From Dactylococcopsis salina PCC 8305 (GTDB lineage: Bacteria; Cyanobacteriota; Cyanobacteriia; Cyanobacteriales; Rubidibacteraceae), in contig NC_019780.1 of the NCBI RefSeq assembly GCF_000317615.1, positions 2,811,840 to 2,875,839 on the forward strand: a DNA stretch of 64,000 nucleotides, read 5' to 3'. Shown here piece by piece: positions 32,268 through 42,123 of this stretch (its first letter is position 1; the number at the start of each line of letters is the position of its first letter). The notes under the pieces were generated by a model. It searched no databases and had not been told where the DNA came from. It saw only the letters and a program-made list of their open reading frames with translations. The position numbers were made by a program, and so were the translations under genes.

Positions 32268-33431
32268 TTAAGATTTAATTTGATTGACTTGGTTTTGGAA
32301 GTAGTTTTCTTGATAACCTAAAGAGCGAGCGAGTTTTAGCGCTTTTTCATAAGCAATCAGCGCTTGCTGTTGTTCACCCCGTTGGCGATAAATTGCTCCC
32401 ATTTTGTCATAAGTCATCATTAAACCGTAATGGTCATAGGATCGCTCTTGGACGATTAATAATTGTTCATAAATATCGAGAGTGGTTTCCAGATTACCGT
32501 CATTTTGATAGAGTTGTCCTAAGCTTAAAAGTGCTTCTGATGCGATCGAGTATTTTTGTTGTGACCAAGCTAACTGAAAGGCTTCTTGATAGATTTCACT
32601 GGCTCGATCGAACGCTTCCATTTGCTCATAGTTTTTCCCAAGTGAAACCATTAAATTCGGTAAGGGTTGCGAGTTATTTTGCTGTTGATAAAGTGCGATT
32701 AAACGCTGTTTAACTTCGCTTCCTTTGTTGTAATTCTCTGCTTCTTCATAAAGCTGACTGAGTTTTTTTAAGTATTGAATTTGAGCGAGATCATCATTTT
32801 CCGTTTTCTGTAATAGTTTCTCGTAAGTATTCGCTGCTTTTTGGTAATGAAACTGAGATTGATGAAGCTGTGCAATTTTTTCGAGAATTTTATTGGGATT
32901 AGCACTGGTTTCTAATAATACTTGATACAGCGCGATCGCGCCGTCTAATTCTCGCATTCTTTCATAACTTTTGGCAATTACTTCTAACCAATTTTGCTGA
33001 TTATTTGCTTGAGCTTCCGTTTCAATTTCTCGTAAACGCTCTCGAATATTGCGGAAATCTTGAGAGCGATTTTCTGACCAAGCAATTTCTCCCACGCTTC
33101 CTAATGCTTTGATTTCCTTGACTCGATCGAGCTTCTGACGTAATCTTAACTCTCGATACCAAATCGTAAACGCTTCCTCTACCTTTCCTTGTTGATAAAC
33201 CTGTTTTGCTTGCTCATTGAGTTTGTTTAACGCTTCCTCTAACCTAAACTTTTCTAACGGACTAAGGGGACGAATTACAGGCGGATCAGGAAGTAACGGA
33301 TCATCAAACTTTTCGACTTGTAAAGGATTTTTAAAGGGAGTTTGAGCAATCACTGGAGTTAAGGAAACTAGGGAGAGACTCACTCCTAAACTGATTATTA
33401 TTCCCTTAAATAATGGCACATTTTTCATCAC
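32268..33431 (-). CDS. Secreted tetratricopeptide-repeat protein
   Basis: A 387-residue protein with an N-terminal signal peptide (GIIISLGVSLSLVSLTPVIA, cleavage near 30) followed by about eight TPR units from residue 65 to the end, for example EAFDRASEIYQEAFQLAWSQ and EQQQALIAYEKALKLARSLG. It should act as a periplasmic or lumenal scaffold; the partner is unknown. The next minus-strand gene upstream is 20 bases away, so an operon with the small membrane protein is likely. Confidence 0.8.
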   Translation of the reverse strand: MMKNVPLFKGIIISLGVSLSLVSLTPVIAQTPFKNPLQVEKFDDPLLPDPPVIRPLSPLEKFRLEEALNKLNEQAKQVYQQGKVEEAFTIWYRELRLRQKLDRVKEIKALGSVGEIAWSENRSQDFRNIRERLREIETEAQANNQQNWLEVIAKSYERMRELDGAIALYQVLLETSANPNKILEKIAQLHQSQFHYQKAANTYEKLLQKTENDDLAQIQYLKKLSQLYEEAENYNKGSEVKQRLIALYQQQNNSQPLPNLMVSLGKNYEQMEAFDRASEIYQEAFQLAWSQQKYSIASEALLSLGQLYQNDGNLETTLDIYEQLLIVQERSYDHYGLMMTYDKMGAIYRQRGEQQQALIAYEKALKLARSLGYQENYFQNQVNQIKS

Positions 33432-33451
33432 AAATTAGGAAGAAATAGAGA

Positions 33452-33775
33452 TTAATTATTTAAGTGTTGTTCGGGTGGGGGATTAATCAATTCCCATTCA
33501 TTCATCACCGCAACTAAACCCCAAGTTAAAAACCCTCCCAAAACGACACCCGTCACAATTAAACTAATATAAAAACGACGCAGCATTCGCAAGTTTTCTT
33601 GTCCTTGTGGAGACAATGGTTGAGAGCTTTTTTCCGTGAAATCTTCTGACTCTCCTTGTGGAGAACCAGAGGGAAACCCTGAGTCATTTTCTTCAGTAAA
33701 AGGGGGTTGCATGGAAGGACGAGAGCCATTTTGATGAGGGGGAGAGTTATGATTATGATTGTTATTGTTAGACAT
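33452..33775 (-). CDS. Small membrane protein with disordered N-terminus
   Basis: A 107-residue protein. The first 65 residues are disordered and rich in N, H, P, S (NNNNHNHNSPPHQNGSRPSM). A basic RMLRRFYISLI leads into one hydrophobic segment (about 72-92, VTGVVLGGFLTWGLVAVMN). It lies between the cofH gene and the TPR gene on the same strand with short gaps. I do not recognise a family. Confidence 0.65.
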   Translation of the reverse strand: MSNNNNHNHNSPPHQNGSRPSMQPPFTEENDSGFPSGSPQGESEDFTEKSSQPLSPQGQENLRMLRRFYISLIVTGVVLGGFLTWGLVAVMNEWELINPPPEQHLNN

Positions 33776-33800
33776 GAAATTTAATCAATTTAATTTTGGT

Positions 33801-34958
33801 TTATACATCAGACAAAACTGGTTTCGGGATGGGTTGATAAAGGGTGTTACGCTCTTGATAAGGACGATTAATTTGATTAATTGCGCCTTGGAGATCAGCA
33901 ACCTCTAAACAAGTTCCCCCTTGCGCTCCTGCCATGGTGGTAATATGTTCTTCCATGAGTGTTCCCCCCAAGTCATTACATCCACAATTTAACGCCTCTT
34001 GTGCCACTTTCAGACCTAGTTTAACCCAACTCGGTTGATGATTCGGAATCCATTTTCCTAAGTAAATTCTAGCTACTGCGGTTAACAATAGCGCATCTTC
34101 TGGAATCGGTTGATCTCTTCCGACTCTTTTTCGCAATGGTTGCGGTGCTTCTTGTCCCACAAATGGTAGTAAAATAAATTCGGTAATGCAAGCGGAATAA
34201 TTCGATCGAATTGCGGTTTCTTGGAGCGATCGAAGCTGTTCTAAATGGTAGATTTGTTGTTGATGGGTTTCAATATGTCCCGACAACATGGTGCTAGTCG
34301 TAGGGACTCCCAAACGATGAGCGGTGCTGATAATTTCTAACCAAGTTTGACTGTCTAGTTTTTCTGGACAAATGATTTTGCGAGCGCGATCGTCTAAAAT
34401 TTCCGCAGCGGTTCCAGGCATTGATCCCAATCCAACTGCTTTTAATTCTGCAATCACAGTTTCATAATTAATCCCATCTTCCCTAGAAATAAATTGAATT
34501 TCTTGTGGGGAAAATCCATGAAAATGAAGTTGGGGAAATGCTTCTTTAATTGTCTTCACCAATTGCTGATAATAAGCTAAAGTCGAGCCATTAATTCTCG
34601 CTAACGGGTTTAATCCTCCTTGCATACAAATTTCTGTTGCGCCGCGTTCCACTGCATTTTTAGACTTTCCTAAAATTTCCTCAAAACTCAACCAATATGA
34701 TCCTTCCGTATCTGTATCACGACGAAACGCACAAAAACTACAATGCTGCTCACAAATATTCGTAAAATTAATATTGCGATTCACCACATAAGTTACCGTT
34801 TCTCCCACCTGTTTTTGGCGCAGCAAATTCGCTGTTTCTTTAATCGCTTTTCTTGCAGATTCATCGGTTTGACGCAACAATAACTCTCCCTCTCGGAGGG
34901 AAATTTGTTCTTGATTTCGCGCTCGTTTGAGAATTGTATCCAGTTCTTTAGAAATCAC
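33801..34958 (-). CDS. cofH: FO synthase subunit 2 (CofH), radical SAM
   Basis: A 385-residue radical SAM enzyme. The cluster motif is C69-X3-C73-X2-C76 in [35 protein letters not shown] and [16 protein letters not shown] are CofH markers. CofH joins 5-amino-6-ribitylaminouracil to a tyrosine-derived unit; CofG then closes FO, the deazaflavin used by some cyanobacterial photolyases and as F420 precursor. CofG is not in the window. Length is normal. Confidence 0.92.
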   Translation of the reverse strand: MISKELDTILKRARNQEQISLREGELLLRQTDESARKAIKETANLLRQKQVGETVTYVVNRNINFTNICEQHCSFCAFRRDTDTEGSYWLSFEEILGKSKNAVERGATEICMQGGLNPLARINGSTLAYYQQLVKTIKEAFPQLHFHGFSPQEIQFISREDGINYETVIAELKAVGLGSMPGTAAEILDDRARKIICPEKLDSQTWLEIISTAHRLGVPTTSTMLSGHIETHQQQIYHLEQLRSLQETAIRSNYSACITEFILLPFVGQEAPQPLRKRVGRDQPIPEDALLLTAVARIYLGKWIPNHQPSWVKLGLKVAQEALNCGCNDLGGTLMEEHITTMAGAQGGTCLEVADLQGAINQINRPYQERNTLYQPIPKPVLSDV

Positions 34959-35005
34959 ACTAATTCGTTATTAATAACTCGATCGGTTAGCTTCAATTTT
35001 AACCA

Positions 35006-35623
35006 TTAGAACTGTTTTTTGACATCTTCGGGAACACTCACTGGCGATTCACCCGCGAGTTTCCGTAAATTTTGGAGTCGGATTAACTCAGAGAAACTAA
35101 GCGCATTTCGTCCTTCAATTTCTGCTATTTTTTCAATGCTGCTTAACAATGCTTGGGCGGCTGTCGTGGGATCATAACCGCGCCTTTGGGCGACTCTCAA
35201 CGCCACCTCATCCGCATCTAATTCCGTTTGCACACTGCGAGTTTTGCGCCAAATTTGGCTTCCAGCTAAAACCGCTAAACCGCCACTGACAAGAAGACCA
35301 ATCACATCTCCTTGCGCTACTTCCACTCCCGCACTAATTATACCAGCGACTACAACGCCTTGATAAAGATCAGGTTTAAACCATTTAATTCCTGTTAACC
35401 AACACACCGATCGAAGCAACGCTAAATCACGCTCTTCCCGTGAGAGTTCCTGCCAAAGGTCAAAGTTAATATAAATTGGTTTTGCGCCTTGTTGCCAAGG
35501 TTGAGGAAAAGGAGTCTCAATGAGACGAGATTGTTGAGGTTTCGGGATAATTTTAGTGTACATTCGCCCCGAAGCAGGCATCAAGTCGATTAAGCGACGA
35601 ACTTCATCTTGATCTGGGTACAT
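35006..35623 (-). CDS. DUF3318 cyanobacterial protein
   Basis: A 205-residue protein. The start YPDQDEVRRLIDLMPASGRM and IYINFDLWQELSREERDLAL are the DUF3318 signature. Hydrophobic stretches near 105-145 (YQGVVVAGIISAGVEVAQGD, VIGLLVSGGLAVLAG) could be two membrane segments. A TELDADEVALRVAQRRGYDP stretch resembles the C-terminal part of M48-type peptidases, but no HEXXH is present, so enzymatic function is doubtful. Its role is unknown. Confidence 0.8.
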   Translation of the reverse strand: MYPDQDEVRRLIDLMPASGRMYTKIIPKPQQSRLIETPFPQPWQQGAKPIYINFDLWQELSREERDLALLRSVCWLTGIKWFKPDLYQGVVVAGIISAGVEVAQGDVIGLLVSGGLAVLAGSQIWRKTRSVQTELDADEVALRVAQRRGYDPTTAAQALLSSIEKIAEIEGRNALSFSELIRLQNLRKLAGESPVSVPEDVKKQF

Positions 35624-35761
35624 GGCTTTGGTTGCGCTTATAGGGATTCGTAACTGTTATATCACATCCTTTGTGGCATAATAACCTTGATTTTGATGGT
35701 GAGTCTCTGTTGATTGGGCAATTTTTCGATTTCGGTTCAAATAATCTCCCGATATAAAGCC

Positions 35762-36106
35762 TTAATTGGATTCAGTTTCTAAAACTCGCTTTAACTGCGG
35801 AATTAGTTGGTCTAAATCGTACTGAATCGTATCCCAGATAATTTCGTAACTAACCCTAAAATACTCATGTACCATCCAATTCCGAAGTGCTTTCATATCT
35901 TGCCAAGGCACTTCTGGATAACGAATTTGGATGTCTTCAGGAATTGTTCTCGCTGCTTCTCCAATAATAGTAAAGTTGTAGAGAACAGCATCGACAATGG
36001 CAGGCTGATTTTGAAATTCATCAAATGTTAATTGCTCGGTATAGTTTTGAATTTTCGCGATCGCGCTTTGAATGTCTTGAATCCGTTGCTGCCAATTTCT
36101 AGACAT
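35762..36106 (-). CDS. hepT: HepT-type toxin (HEPN ribonuclease fold)
   Basis: A 114-residue HEPN-domain protein (DUF86). The RNase motif RX4HXY is intact as R75-N-W-M-V-H80-E-Y82. HepT toxins act on tRNA or other RNA and are silenced when the partner MntA modifies the tyrosine of this motif with AMP. The gene starts one base after the mntA stop, the standard antitoxin-first order. It is complete. Confidence 0.9.
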   Translation of the reverse strand: MSRNWQQRIQDIQSAIAKIQNYTEQLTFDEFQNQPAIVDAVLYNFTIIGEAARTIPEDIQIRYPEVPWQDMKALRNWMVHEYFRVSYEIIWDTIQYDLDQLIPQLKRVLETESN

Positions 36107-36107
36107 T

Positions 36108-36398
36108 TTAAAAAATACGAATTAAATCTTTAAAGACTGGTTGGCGACAATGTTCCCGTAATGATTCCAGAGTGCCTAAATCAACAGAACACCCTAATTG
36201 CTTTTCCAAATAACGTTCAATTCGTGAAAATTTAAATAAACCTGCTGGTCTTTCAACTTCCACCAGAAAATCAGCATCACTCTCTTGAGTTGCTTCATCA
36301 CGAGCAACCGAGCCAAATAAGTATAACGATTTAACACCCAGTTGTTTCAGTTCTTCTTGCTGTTGTTCCAATTTTGATAAAACTTTCTCTTGTTTCAC
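36108..36398 (-). CDS. mntA: MntA-type nucleotidyltransferase antitoxin
   Basis: A 96-residue minimal nucleotidyltransferase. The GSX10DXD motif is exact: G29-S30, then ten residues, D41-A-D43 (LFGSVARDEATQESDADFLV). The family transfers AMP from ATP to the HepT tyrosine. It forms an operon with hepT and lies alone on the minus strand between housekeeping genes. Confidence 0.9.
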   Translation of the reverse strand: MKQEKVLSKLEQQQEELKQLGVKSLYLFGSVARDEATQESDADFLVEVERPAGLFKFSRIERYLEKQLGCSVDLGTLESLREHCRQPVFKDLIRIF

Positions 36399-36451
36399 GA
36401 GTCGCTTATTATTGAATAGTTCTATCTATACTTTACACTAGATTCAGTTTT

Positions 36452-37780
36452 TTAATCAAAAATTCTTTGCCACCAAGGAGTCGTTTCCTTCCCTTCAATT
36501 TCCACAAAATCAATCGTATTTTTAATGTCTTCTAATTCCCAACCCGTTAACTGAGAAAGTCTTTCTGCGTTCCGTTGTTGCCGATCGCGCACTCGTTTAT
36601 AATACTCTCTAGCTTCACTACAATTAGTTTCTCCCTCATAAGGATGACGAATCACATAACGTCCTTGGAAAAATTGTCGGTTGGGTGTTTCTTGAAAGCG
36701 TAAATCTTGCGGGTAAAGATTGCGGTTATAACGCAGATGAAGACGAGTAATAAAAACTGAATTATTTTCCCAAAAGACACCCGCTTGTTTTAATTCTTCT
36801 TGATTCAGGGGTTGTGCGGAACAAGGATCACATTTTCCCATGTCCCAAGCATATTCTAAAAAGACGGTTTTACCGTTATTTTCTTCCCAACTTTTCGCAA
36901 ACATGGACTGATAAAAGTCGGGAAATTTCTCTTTCTCTTTAATGTAAACGGGAATGTCCACATTAGAAGGAATTTTCACGGTTTTATAATTCGTCACTTC
37001 GGCTTGACCTTGGGGAGAAAGAAGATAAACCAGTAAGTCTTGATCTCCCTGTGCGTTTAATGTTCCTAAACGAATGGGTAACATAAACCGAGGAGATTCA
37101 TAAGCCATTTGTAATGGACGTAATGAGGAAAACTCTTCAGGATTATATTCTTCTAGGTTGACTTTGGCGACGAAAAATTTCAGATTTTGACGAATGTAAG
37201 GCTGTAATAATTGACTCGCACCATCAGGAATATTGTAGTTATTTCTCTTTAACCAAGTTTCTAAACCTTGAGATTCTGTTGCGCTGAGAATGACGATCGA
37301 ATATTCTCCTACATCAAATTCTTCTTCTACTGTTACTCCTAAAGAATCAGCCCCTGTTCCCGCACTTCTACTGCTTTCTGGTGTAGCGGCTTGTGGTAAT
37401 TCTAGCGCGATCGGGCGTTCTGGACGACAAGGATTATCATCAAAATATTCTACTAAACGAGGGGCGCTAAAACTATCAATCCGTTTAATTATTTTTGGGG
37501 TTTGAACTTGTACTTGTTCTTCTTTTAACACAACAGGAACGGGAACAACTAGGGCAAAATTTTCGATTTCTCCCTGATAGTCATTCGCCATGGTTAAAAC
37601 GGTTCTTTCCCCATCTCTAGCAATAATCACTTGTGAGGCTTGGTTATACAAATCGCCGTCAGCTTGTGCGACATAAAATCCACAAAATGCGAATGCAGAT
37701 GTTGGGTTAATTAAAAAAACGACGATCGCGCTGATGATGCCAACAATTAATTTACAGTTAAGAAATTTGAGTTTCTGCAT
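36452..37780 (-). CDS. DUF2330 domain protein, exported
   Basis: About 442 residues from ATG 37780 (MQKLKFLNCKLIVGII), overlapping the upstream gene end by about 23 bases. A signal peptide (about 1-32, ending SAFA) is followed by FCGFYVAQADGDLYNQASQV, the DUF2330 N-terminus, and a long beta-rich domain with paired cysteines (CDPCSAQPLN, NPCRPERP). DUF2330 proteins are predicted to be periplasmic, function unknown. Overlap with the RnfD-like gene suggests a two-gene unit for a redox or membrane function, by context only. Confidence 0.82.
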   Translation of the reverse strand: MQKLKFLNCKLIVGIISAIVVFLINPTSAFAFCGFYVAQADGDLYNQASQVIIARDGERTVLTMANDYQGEIENFALVVPVPVVLKEEQVQVQTPKIIKRIDSFSAPRLVEYFDDNPCRPERPIALELPQAATPESSRSAGTGADSLGVTVEEEFDVGEYSIVILSATESQGLETWLKRNNYNIPDGASQLLQPYIRQNLKFFVAKVNLEEYNPEEFSSLRPLQMAYESPRFMLPIRLGTLNAQGDQDLLVYLLSPQGQAEVTNYKTVKIPSNVDIPVYIKEKEKFPDFYQSMFAKSWEENNGKTVFLEYAWDMGKCDPCSAQPLNQEELKQAGVFWENNSVFITRLHLRYNRNLYPQDLRFQETPNRQFFQGRYVIRHPYEGETNCSEAREYYKRVRDRQQRNAERLSQLTGWELEDIKNTIDFVEIEGKETTPWWQRIFD

Positions 37781-38618
37781 GGTTTTTTCCTCCCAAATAA
37801 TAAGTCGTTTCTCTCCAATTAAAGCGTTTTCCTTGCCAGAAGTAATCAAATAATGGGGTTAAAATCGAGCAGAAAAATAGAGCAAAGAAAGGAGCAGTTG
37901 CTAAGAAAAATTGATATTTTAGAATTAAAGTAAAAAGCGCGATCGTTGCTGACCAAATTATCCTTCCCACTTTCCCATCAGGAATTGAACGAGGATCACT
38001 CAGCATAAAAAAGGCAAATAATAACAAACTACCACTATTTAATTCATGCCATAAAATCTCAAATTCAAACCCTAACCAAACATTTCGGAAAGCAATTCCT
38101 AAACTATACACAAGCAGGAAAACAACGGTGGTTTCCCAACGTCCTAACCAACTTAAAATTAAGCCTCCGACACCGACAAATAATAAGGCTAAGGAAAAAG
38201 ATTCTCCCCATTGTCCAGGGGATACCCATGCTTGATTGGTACAACATAAAACAATAATAATCCCAAAGTTGGCAGGATTAAATAAATGTTTCCCGCGATA
38301 TCGAATTAAAAATTTACTGAGAATCCCACAAGCCGCCGCTAATGCCATTATTAATGCGGAATGAGTGCGTAAAAGCAAACATAATCCGAGACTGGTAATG
38401 ATAGCGCTACGGGAAATTAAGTCTAATTTTTCTTGCTTTTTAATCAATAAGTCTGCTAAAATTTGTGTAGTTAAGCAGGAGATTATACTAATAAGAATAA
38501 TCGGAACATCGATCGCCATGTCGAAATTTTGACTGAGTAAACCTAAAGCCAAAAACCAGCTTAAGGCGATCGCTTGTATATCGCGTAATTCAATTTTGAC
38601 GTTGGAGATTACTTTCAT
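37758..38618 (-). CDS. RnfD/NqrB-like membrane protein
   Basis: About 286 residues from ATG 38618 (MKVISNVKIELRDIQAIALS); the longer frame overlaps argJ and is rejected. About nine membrane segments are seen. FNPANFGIIIVL and FFMLSDPRSIPDGKVGRIIW are RnfD/NqrB hallmarks. In true Rnf/Nqr the equivalent Thr carries covalent FMN; here the local motif is not the standard S/T-G-A-T, so flavinylation is uncertain. It is paired with DUF2330, and no other rnf genes are nearby, as often in cyanobacteria. Confidence 0.78.
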   Translation of the reverse strand: MKVISNVKIELRDIQAIALSWFLALGLLSQNFDMAIDVPIILISIISCLTTQILADLLIKKQEKLDLISRSAIITSLGLCLLLRTHSALIMALAAACGILSKFLIRYRGKHLFNPANFGIIIVLCCTNQAWVSPGQWGESFSLALLFVGVGGLILSWLGRWETTVVFLLVYSLGIAFRNVWLGFEFEILWHELNSGSLLLFAFFMLSDPRSIPDGKVGRIIWSATIALFTLILKYQFFLATAPFFALFFCSILTPLFDYFWQGKRFNWRETTYYLGGKNHAETQIS

Positions 38619-38631
38619 TTTTCCGATAATT

Positions 38632-39873
38632 TTAGGTGGTATATTCAGCGTTAATGCGGACGTAATCATAACTGAGATCGCAACCCCAGGCTTTCCCTTT
38701 TGCTTCTCCAGCACCGAGATCAACGGTGATCAAAACGGTATCTTCTTTCAAGTATTCTCCTTTGGCTTTTGCTTTTAAATACTCACTGGCGGCAGATCGA
38801 TCGAATTTGACGGGTTGACCGTCTTTTAATAATAAGAAATCCCCCAATTTAATTGCTAAATTTTCCGCTTCAAAGGCGACACCCGATCGTCCAGTGGCGG
38901 CGGCAATTCTTCCCCAGTTGGGATCGCGCCCAAAAATCGCTGATTTGACTAAGGATGAACCCGCGATCGTTTTTGCCACTTGTTGCGCGGCAGCTTCATT
39001 GGCAGCACCGATCACTTGCACTTCGATTAAACAGGTTGCGCCTTCGCCGTCTCTCGCGATCGATCGCGCCAGATGTTGACAAGCTGCGGTAAGCATTGCT
39101 TCCAGTTGATCCGCTTCCATACCGCTTTCGGTAATCGCGGGGGTGCGTGACTGACCATTAGCGAGAGCAATCAATGCGTCATTGGTACTGGTATCACCAT
39201 CAACAGTAATCTGGTTAAAGCTGCGATCGACCGCTCGTTTGACCATATCTTGCCACAAAGCGGTTGCCACTGCCGCATCACAGGTAATAAATCCTAACAT
39301 TGTTGCCATGTTGGGATGAATCATCCCTGATCCTTTTGCCATTCCCCCAATTCGCACGGGACGATCGCCGATCGTTGTTTCCAGCGCGATCGTTTTTGTG
39401 ACTAAATCTGTGGTGAGAATCGCTTGGGCGGCTGCTTCACCGCCAGTTTCTTTTAAGTGTTCCACGAGAGGGGGAATCCCCGCACGAAAAGCGGTCATTG
39501 CCATGCGATGACCAATTACCCCTGTGGAAGCCAGCAACACTTCTTGTGGCTCAATTTTGAGGTGTTGCGCTAACAATTGCGCCGTTTCGATCGCATCTTC
39601 CCAACCCTGTTTCCCTGTGGCGGCGTTGGCTTGTCCAGAGTTACAGAGAATTGCACGGGCTGAGGGTTGTTTGTCTAATTGTTGGCGACAGTAATCGACA
39701 CAAGCGGCGCGAACTTGTGATTGAGTGAAGACTCCCGCTGCGATCGCGCGCGTTTCGGAAAAAATCAGCGCCAAATCTGGCTGGTGAGAGGGTTTTAATC
39801 CTGCTGTAATTCCTGCGGCTTGAAATCCTTGAGGGGCTGTGATTCCCCCTGAAATAATTTTATAATTTGTCAC
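38632..39873 (-). CDS. argJ: Bifunctional ornithine acetyltransferase / N-acetylglutamate synthase
   Basis: A 413-residue enzyme of arginine synthesis that recycles acetyl groups from N-acetylornithine to glutamate. The autocleavage site is clear in HPNMATMLGFITCD (between Ala and Thr, about residue 190), with KGSGMI upstream and ITVDGDTSTNDALIALANG downstream. The start is GTG 39873. The 37-bp array begins only a few bases upstream, so the leader and ribosome site are made of repeat sequence (AAGGA lies about 12-15 bases away). Confidence 0.95.
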   Translation of the reverse strand: MTNYKIISGGITAPQGFQAAGITAGLKPSHQPDLALIFSETRAIAAGVFTQSQVRAACVDYCRQQLDKQPSARAILCNSGQANAATGKQGWEDAIETAQLLAQHLKIEPQEVLLASTGVIGHRMAMTAFRAGIPPLVEHLKETGGEAAAQAILTTDLVTKTIALETTIGDRPVRIGGMAKGSGMIHPNMATMLGFITCDAAVATALWQDMVKRAVDRSFNQITVDGDTSTNDALIALANGQSRTPAITESGMEADQLEAMLTAACQHLARSIARDGEGATCLIEVQVIGAANEAAAQQVAKTIAGSSLVKSAIFGRDPNWGRIAAATGRSGVAFEAENLAIKLGDFLLLKDGQPVKFDRSAASEYLKAKAKGEYLKEDTVLITVDLGAGEAKGKAWGCDLSYDYVRINAEYTT

Positions 39874-40394
39874 TGTTGGGTTATGTCCTTGGCTTCACCT
39901 TATTTACAGTTGTTGGGTTACGCCGTTGGCTTCACCCAACCTACAATTTTTGGGTTACGCCGTTGGCTTCATCTCATCTACAGTTGTTGGGTTACGCCGT
40001 TGGCTTCACCCAACCTACAATTTTTGGGTTACGCCGTTGGCTTCACCTTATTTACAGTTGTTGGGTTACGCCGTTGGCTTCACCTTATTTACAGTTGTTG
40101 GGTTACGCCGTTGGCTTCACCTTATTTACAGTTGTTGGGTTACGCCGTTGGCTTCACCTTATTTACAGTTGTTGGGTTACGCCGTTGGCTTCACCCAACC
40201 TACAATTTTTGGGTTACGCCGTTGGCTTCATCTCATCTACAGTTGTTGGGTTACGCCGTTGGCTTCATCTCATCTACAGTTGTTGGGTTACGCCGTTGGC
40301 TTCACCCAACCTACAGTTGTTGGGTTACGCCGTTGGCTTCATCTCATCTACAGTTGTTGGGTTACGCCGTTGGCTTCACCCAACCTACGGCTGT
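39874..40394. repeat. 37-bp tandem array, 13 exact-period units
   Basis: Units share the core TTGGGTTACGCCGTTGGCTT and recur exactly every 37 bases (ACG of the core at 39920, 39957 ... 40364). The remaining 15 bases alternate among three types: CACCTTATTTACAG, CACCCAACCTACA and CATCTCATCTACAG. A degenerate unit precedes. The array fills the gap between gatB and argJ. All three plus-strand frames are open through it; none is a gene. Confidence 0.95.
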
Positions 40395-40397
40395 TAG

Positions 40398-41885
40398 TTA
40401 ACCGTTCAACTTTTTCCCTAACAATTGGTTCGTTAATTTTGGATCAGCACGTCCACTTGTCCGCTTCATTACTTGACCGACAAAAAAGCCTTGGAGTTTC
40501 TTCTTCCCACCGCGATATTTTTCCACTTCTTCGGGATGATCCGCTAACACCTGATCAATAATTCCCTCTAATTCGCCACTGTCGGAAATTTGGGTTAACC
40601 CCTTCTCCTCGACCATTGCTTTCGGTGAACCGCCGTTGCTTAATAATTCTGGCAGAATCTCCTTCGCAATTTTTCCGCTAATTGTACCTTGGTCAATCAA
40701 GTTCACTAATTCCGCTAGTGCGTCGGGAGTGAGAGGCAAATCAGTAATTTTGATTTTGTTCTCGTTGAGATGGGCTGCAATATCTTGAGTTACCCAGTTT
40801 GCTACTTGTTTGGGATCAGCATCGGTGGCGACTGCTGTTTCAAAATACTCTGCGACCGATCGATCATCGGTTAAAACATTGGTATCATAGGCAGACAACC
40901 CGAATGCTTCTTGGTAGCGATGCCGTTTCGCCGCAGGAAGTTCTGGTAATTCTGACTGCCATTCCTCTAGTTGGGATTGAGAAACTTGAATCGGTGGTAA
41001 ATCTGGTTCGGGAAAATACCGATAGTCACTCGATCCTTCCTTACTTCGCATACTGATCGTGCGTTGACTTCCTTCTTCCCAAAGACGAGTTTCTTGGTAG
41101 AGTGCTTCTCCGTTTTCTAAAGCCTTCACTTGCCGTTGAATTTCGTAGTCAATAGCTTTTTCAATGGCGCTAAAAGAGTTCATATTCTTGATCTCAATTT
41201 TCGTCCCAAACTCACTGCTTCCCACAGGACGAACGGAAACATTGACATCACAACGGAGAGACCCTTCCTGCATATTGCCATCACCGACTCCAAGATAACG
41301 AATAATCCGTCGTAACTCTTGGGCATATTCGGCGGCTTCTTTGCCAGTACGAATATCAGGTTCAGAAACAATTTCTAATAGGGGAACACCAGCGCGGTTA
41401 AAATCGACTAGGGAATGGGTTGAGCCAGAAAGTCGATCGCTTCCCACATGAACTAATTTTCCAGCATCTTCTTCCATGTGTAAACGAGTGATACCAATTT
41501 TTTTCCGTATCGGTTCACTGCCTGGCTTTTCCACGATTTCGATTTCTAGCCAACCCTGTTCAGCGATGGGGAGATCATACTGAGAAATTTGATAATTTTT
41601 CGGGAGGTCTGCATAGAAATAATGCTTTCGATCGAACTTACTGTAAGGCGCGATTTGACAGTTCAAAGCCAATCCCGTTTTCACCGCCGATTCTAGCACT
41701 TTTTGGTTTAATACTGGCAACACGCCAGGATAACCCAAACAAATCGGAGAAACATTCGTGTTCGGTTGAGCGCCAAACGCCGTAGAAACGGGGCTAAAAA
41801 TTTTCGTTGCGGTATTGAGTTGACAGTGGGTTTCTAGCCCAATGACCGCTTCGTATTTGGTTTTTGTCGGTGCCGCAGTTGTCAT
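40398..41885 (-). CDS. gatB: Aspartyl/glutamyl-tRNA amidotransferase subunit B
   Basis: About 495 residues from ATG 41885, chosen because GGGAGG lies 7 bases upstream; ATG 41900 is an alternative. YEAVIGLETHCQLNTATKIF, CLGYPGVLPVLN and SLVDFNRAGVPLLEIVSEPD are GatB signatures, and the C-terminal YqeY-like domain ends GQVMKRTSGRADPKLTNQLL. GatB holds the mischarged tRNA and kinase site in the GatCAB complex that makes Gln-tRNA(Gln) and Asn-tRNA(Asn). It is complete. GatA and GatC are not nearby, as usual in cyanobacteria. Confidence 0.95.
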   Translation of the reverse strand: MTTAAPTKTKYEAVIGLETHCQLNTATKIFSPVSTAFGAQPNTNVSPICLGYPGVLPVLNQKVLESAVKTGLALNCQIAPYSKFDRKHYFYADLPKNYQISQYDLPIAEQGWLEIEIVEKPGSEPIRKKIGITRLHMEEDAGKLVHVGSDRLSGSTHSLVDFNRAGVPLLEIVSEPDIRTGKEAAEYAQELRRIIRYLGVGDGNMQEGSLRCDVNVSVRPVGSSEFGTKIEIKNMNSFSAIEKAIDYEIQRQVKALENGEALYQETRLWEEGSQRTISMRSKEGSSDYRYFPEPDLPPIQVSQSQLEEWQSELPELPAAKRHRYQEAFGLSAYDTNVLTDDRSVAEYFETAVATDADPKQVANWVTQDIAAHLNENKIKITDLPLTPDALAELVNLIDQGTISGKIAKEILPELLSNGGSPKAMVEEKGLTQISDSGELEGIIDQVLADHPEEVEKYRGGKKKLQGFFVGQVMKRTSGRADPKLTNQLLGKKLNG

Positions 41886-42123
41886 GGAAACCTCCCTCAA
41901 ATTCTTGTGTTCTATATTCTATCGCTTTCTCGCTTGATCTTCTTCCCAGAGGGATTTCTCCTCTGTTTGATAGAGGTGAAATTAACAATGGATCAGGTTT
42001 AATACATTTTATATCCTTATTTTTAAGTTTTATTTTTTTCTGTTAAGTTAAATAGGGTGGCGATCGATTTGATCCCGAAGCCTAATTTATAAAAACTTAA
42101 TTTTTAATTCAGGAGTTTACGTT

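Noticed and set aside
39874-40394. CRISPR-like array (37-bp period)
   Set aside because: The 15-bp variable parts fall into only three types and repeat many times, and no cas genes are near; real spacers would be unique and about 30-40 bp.
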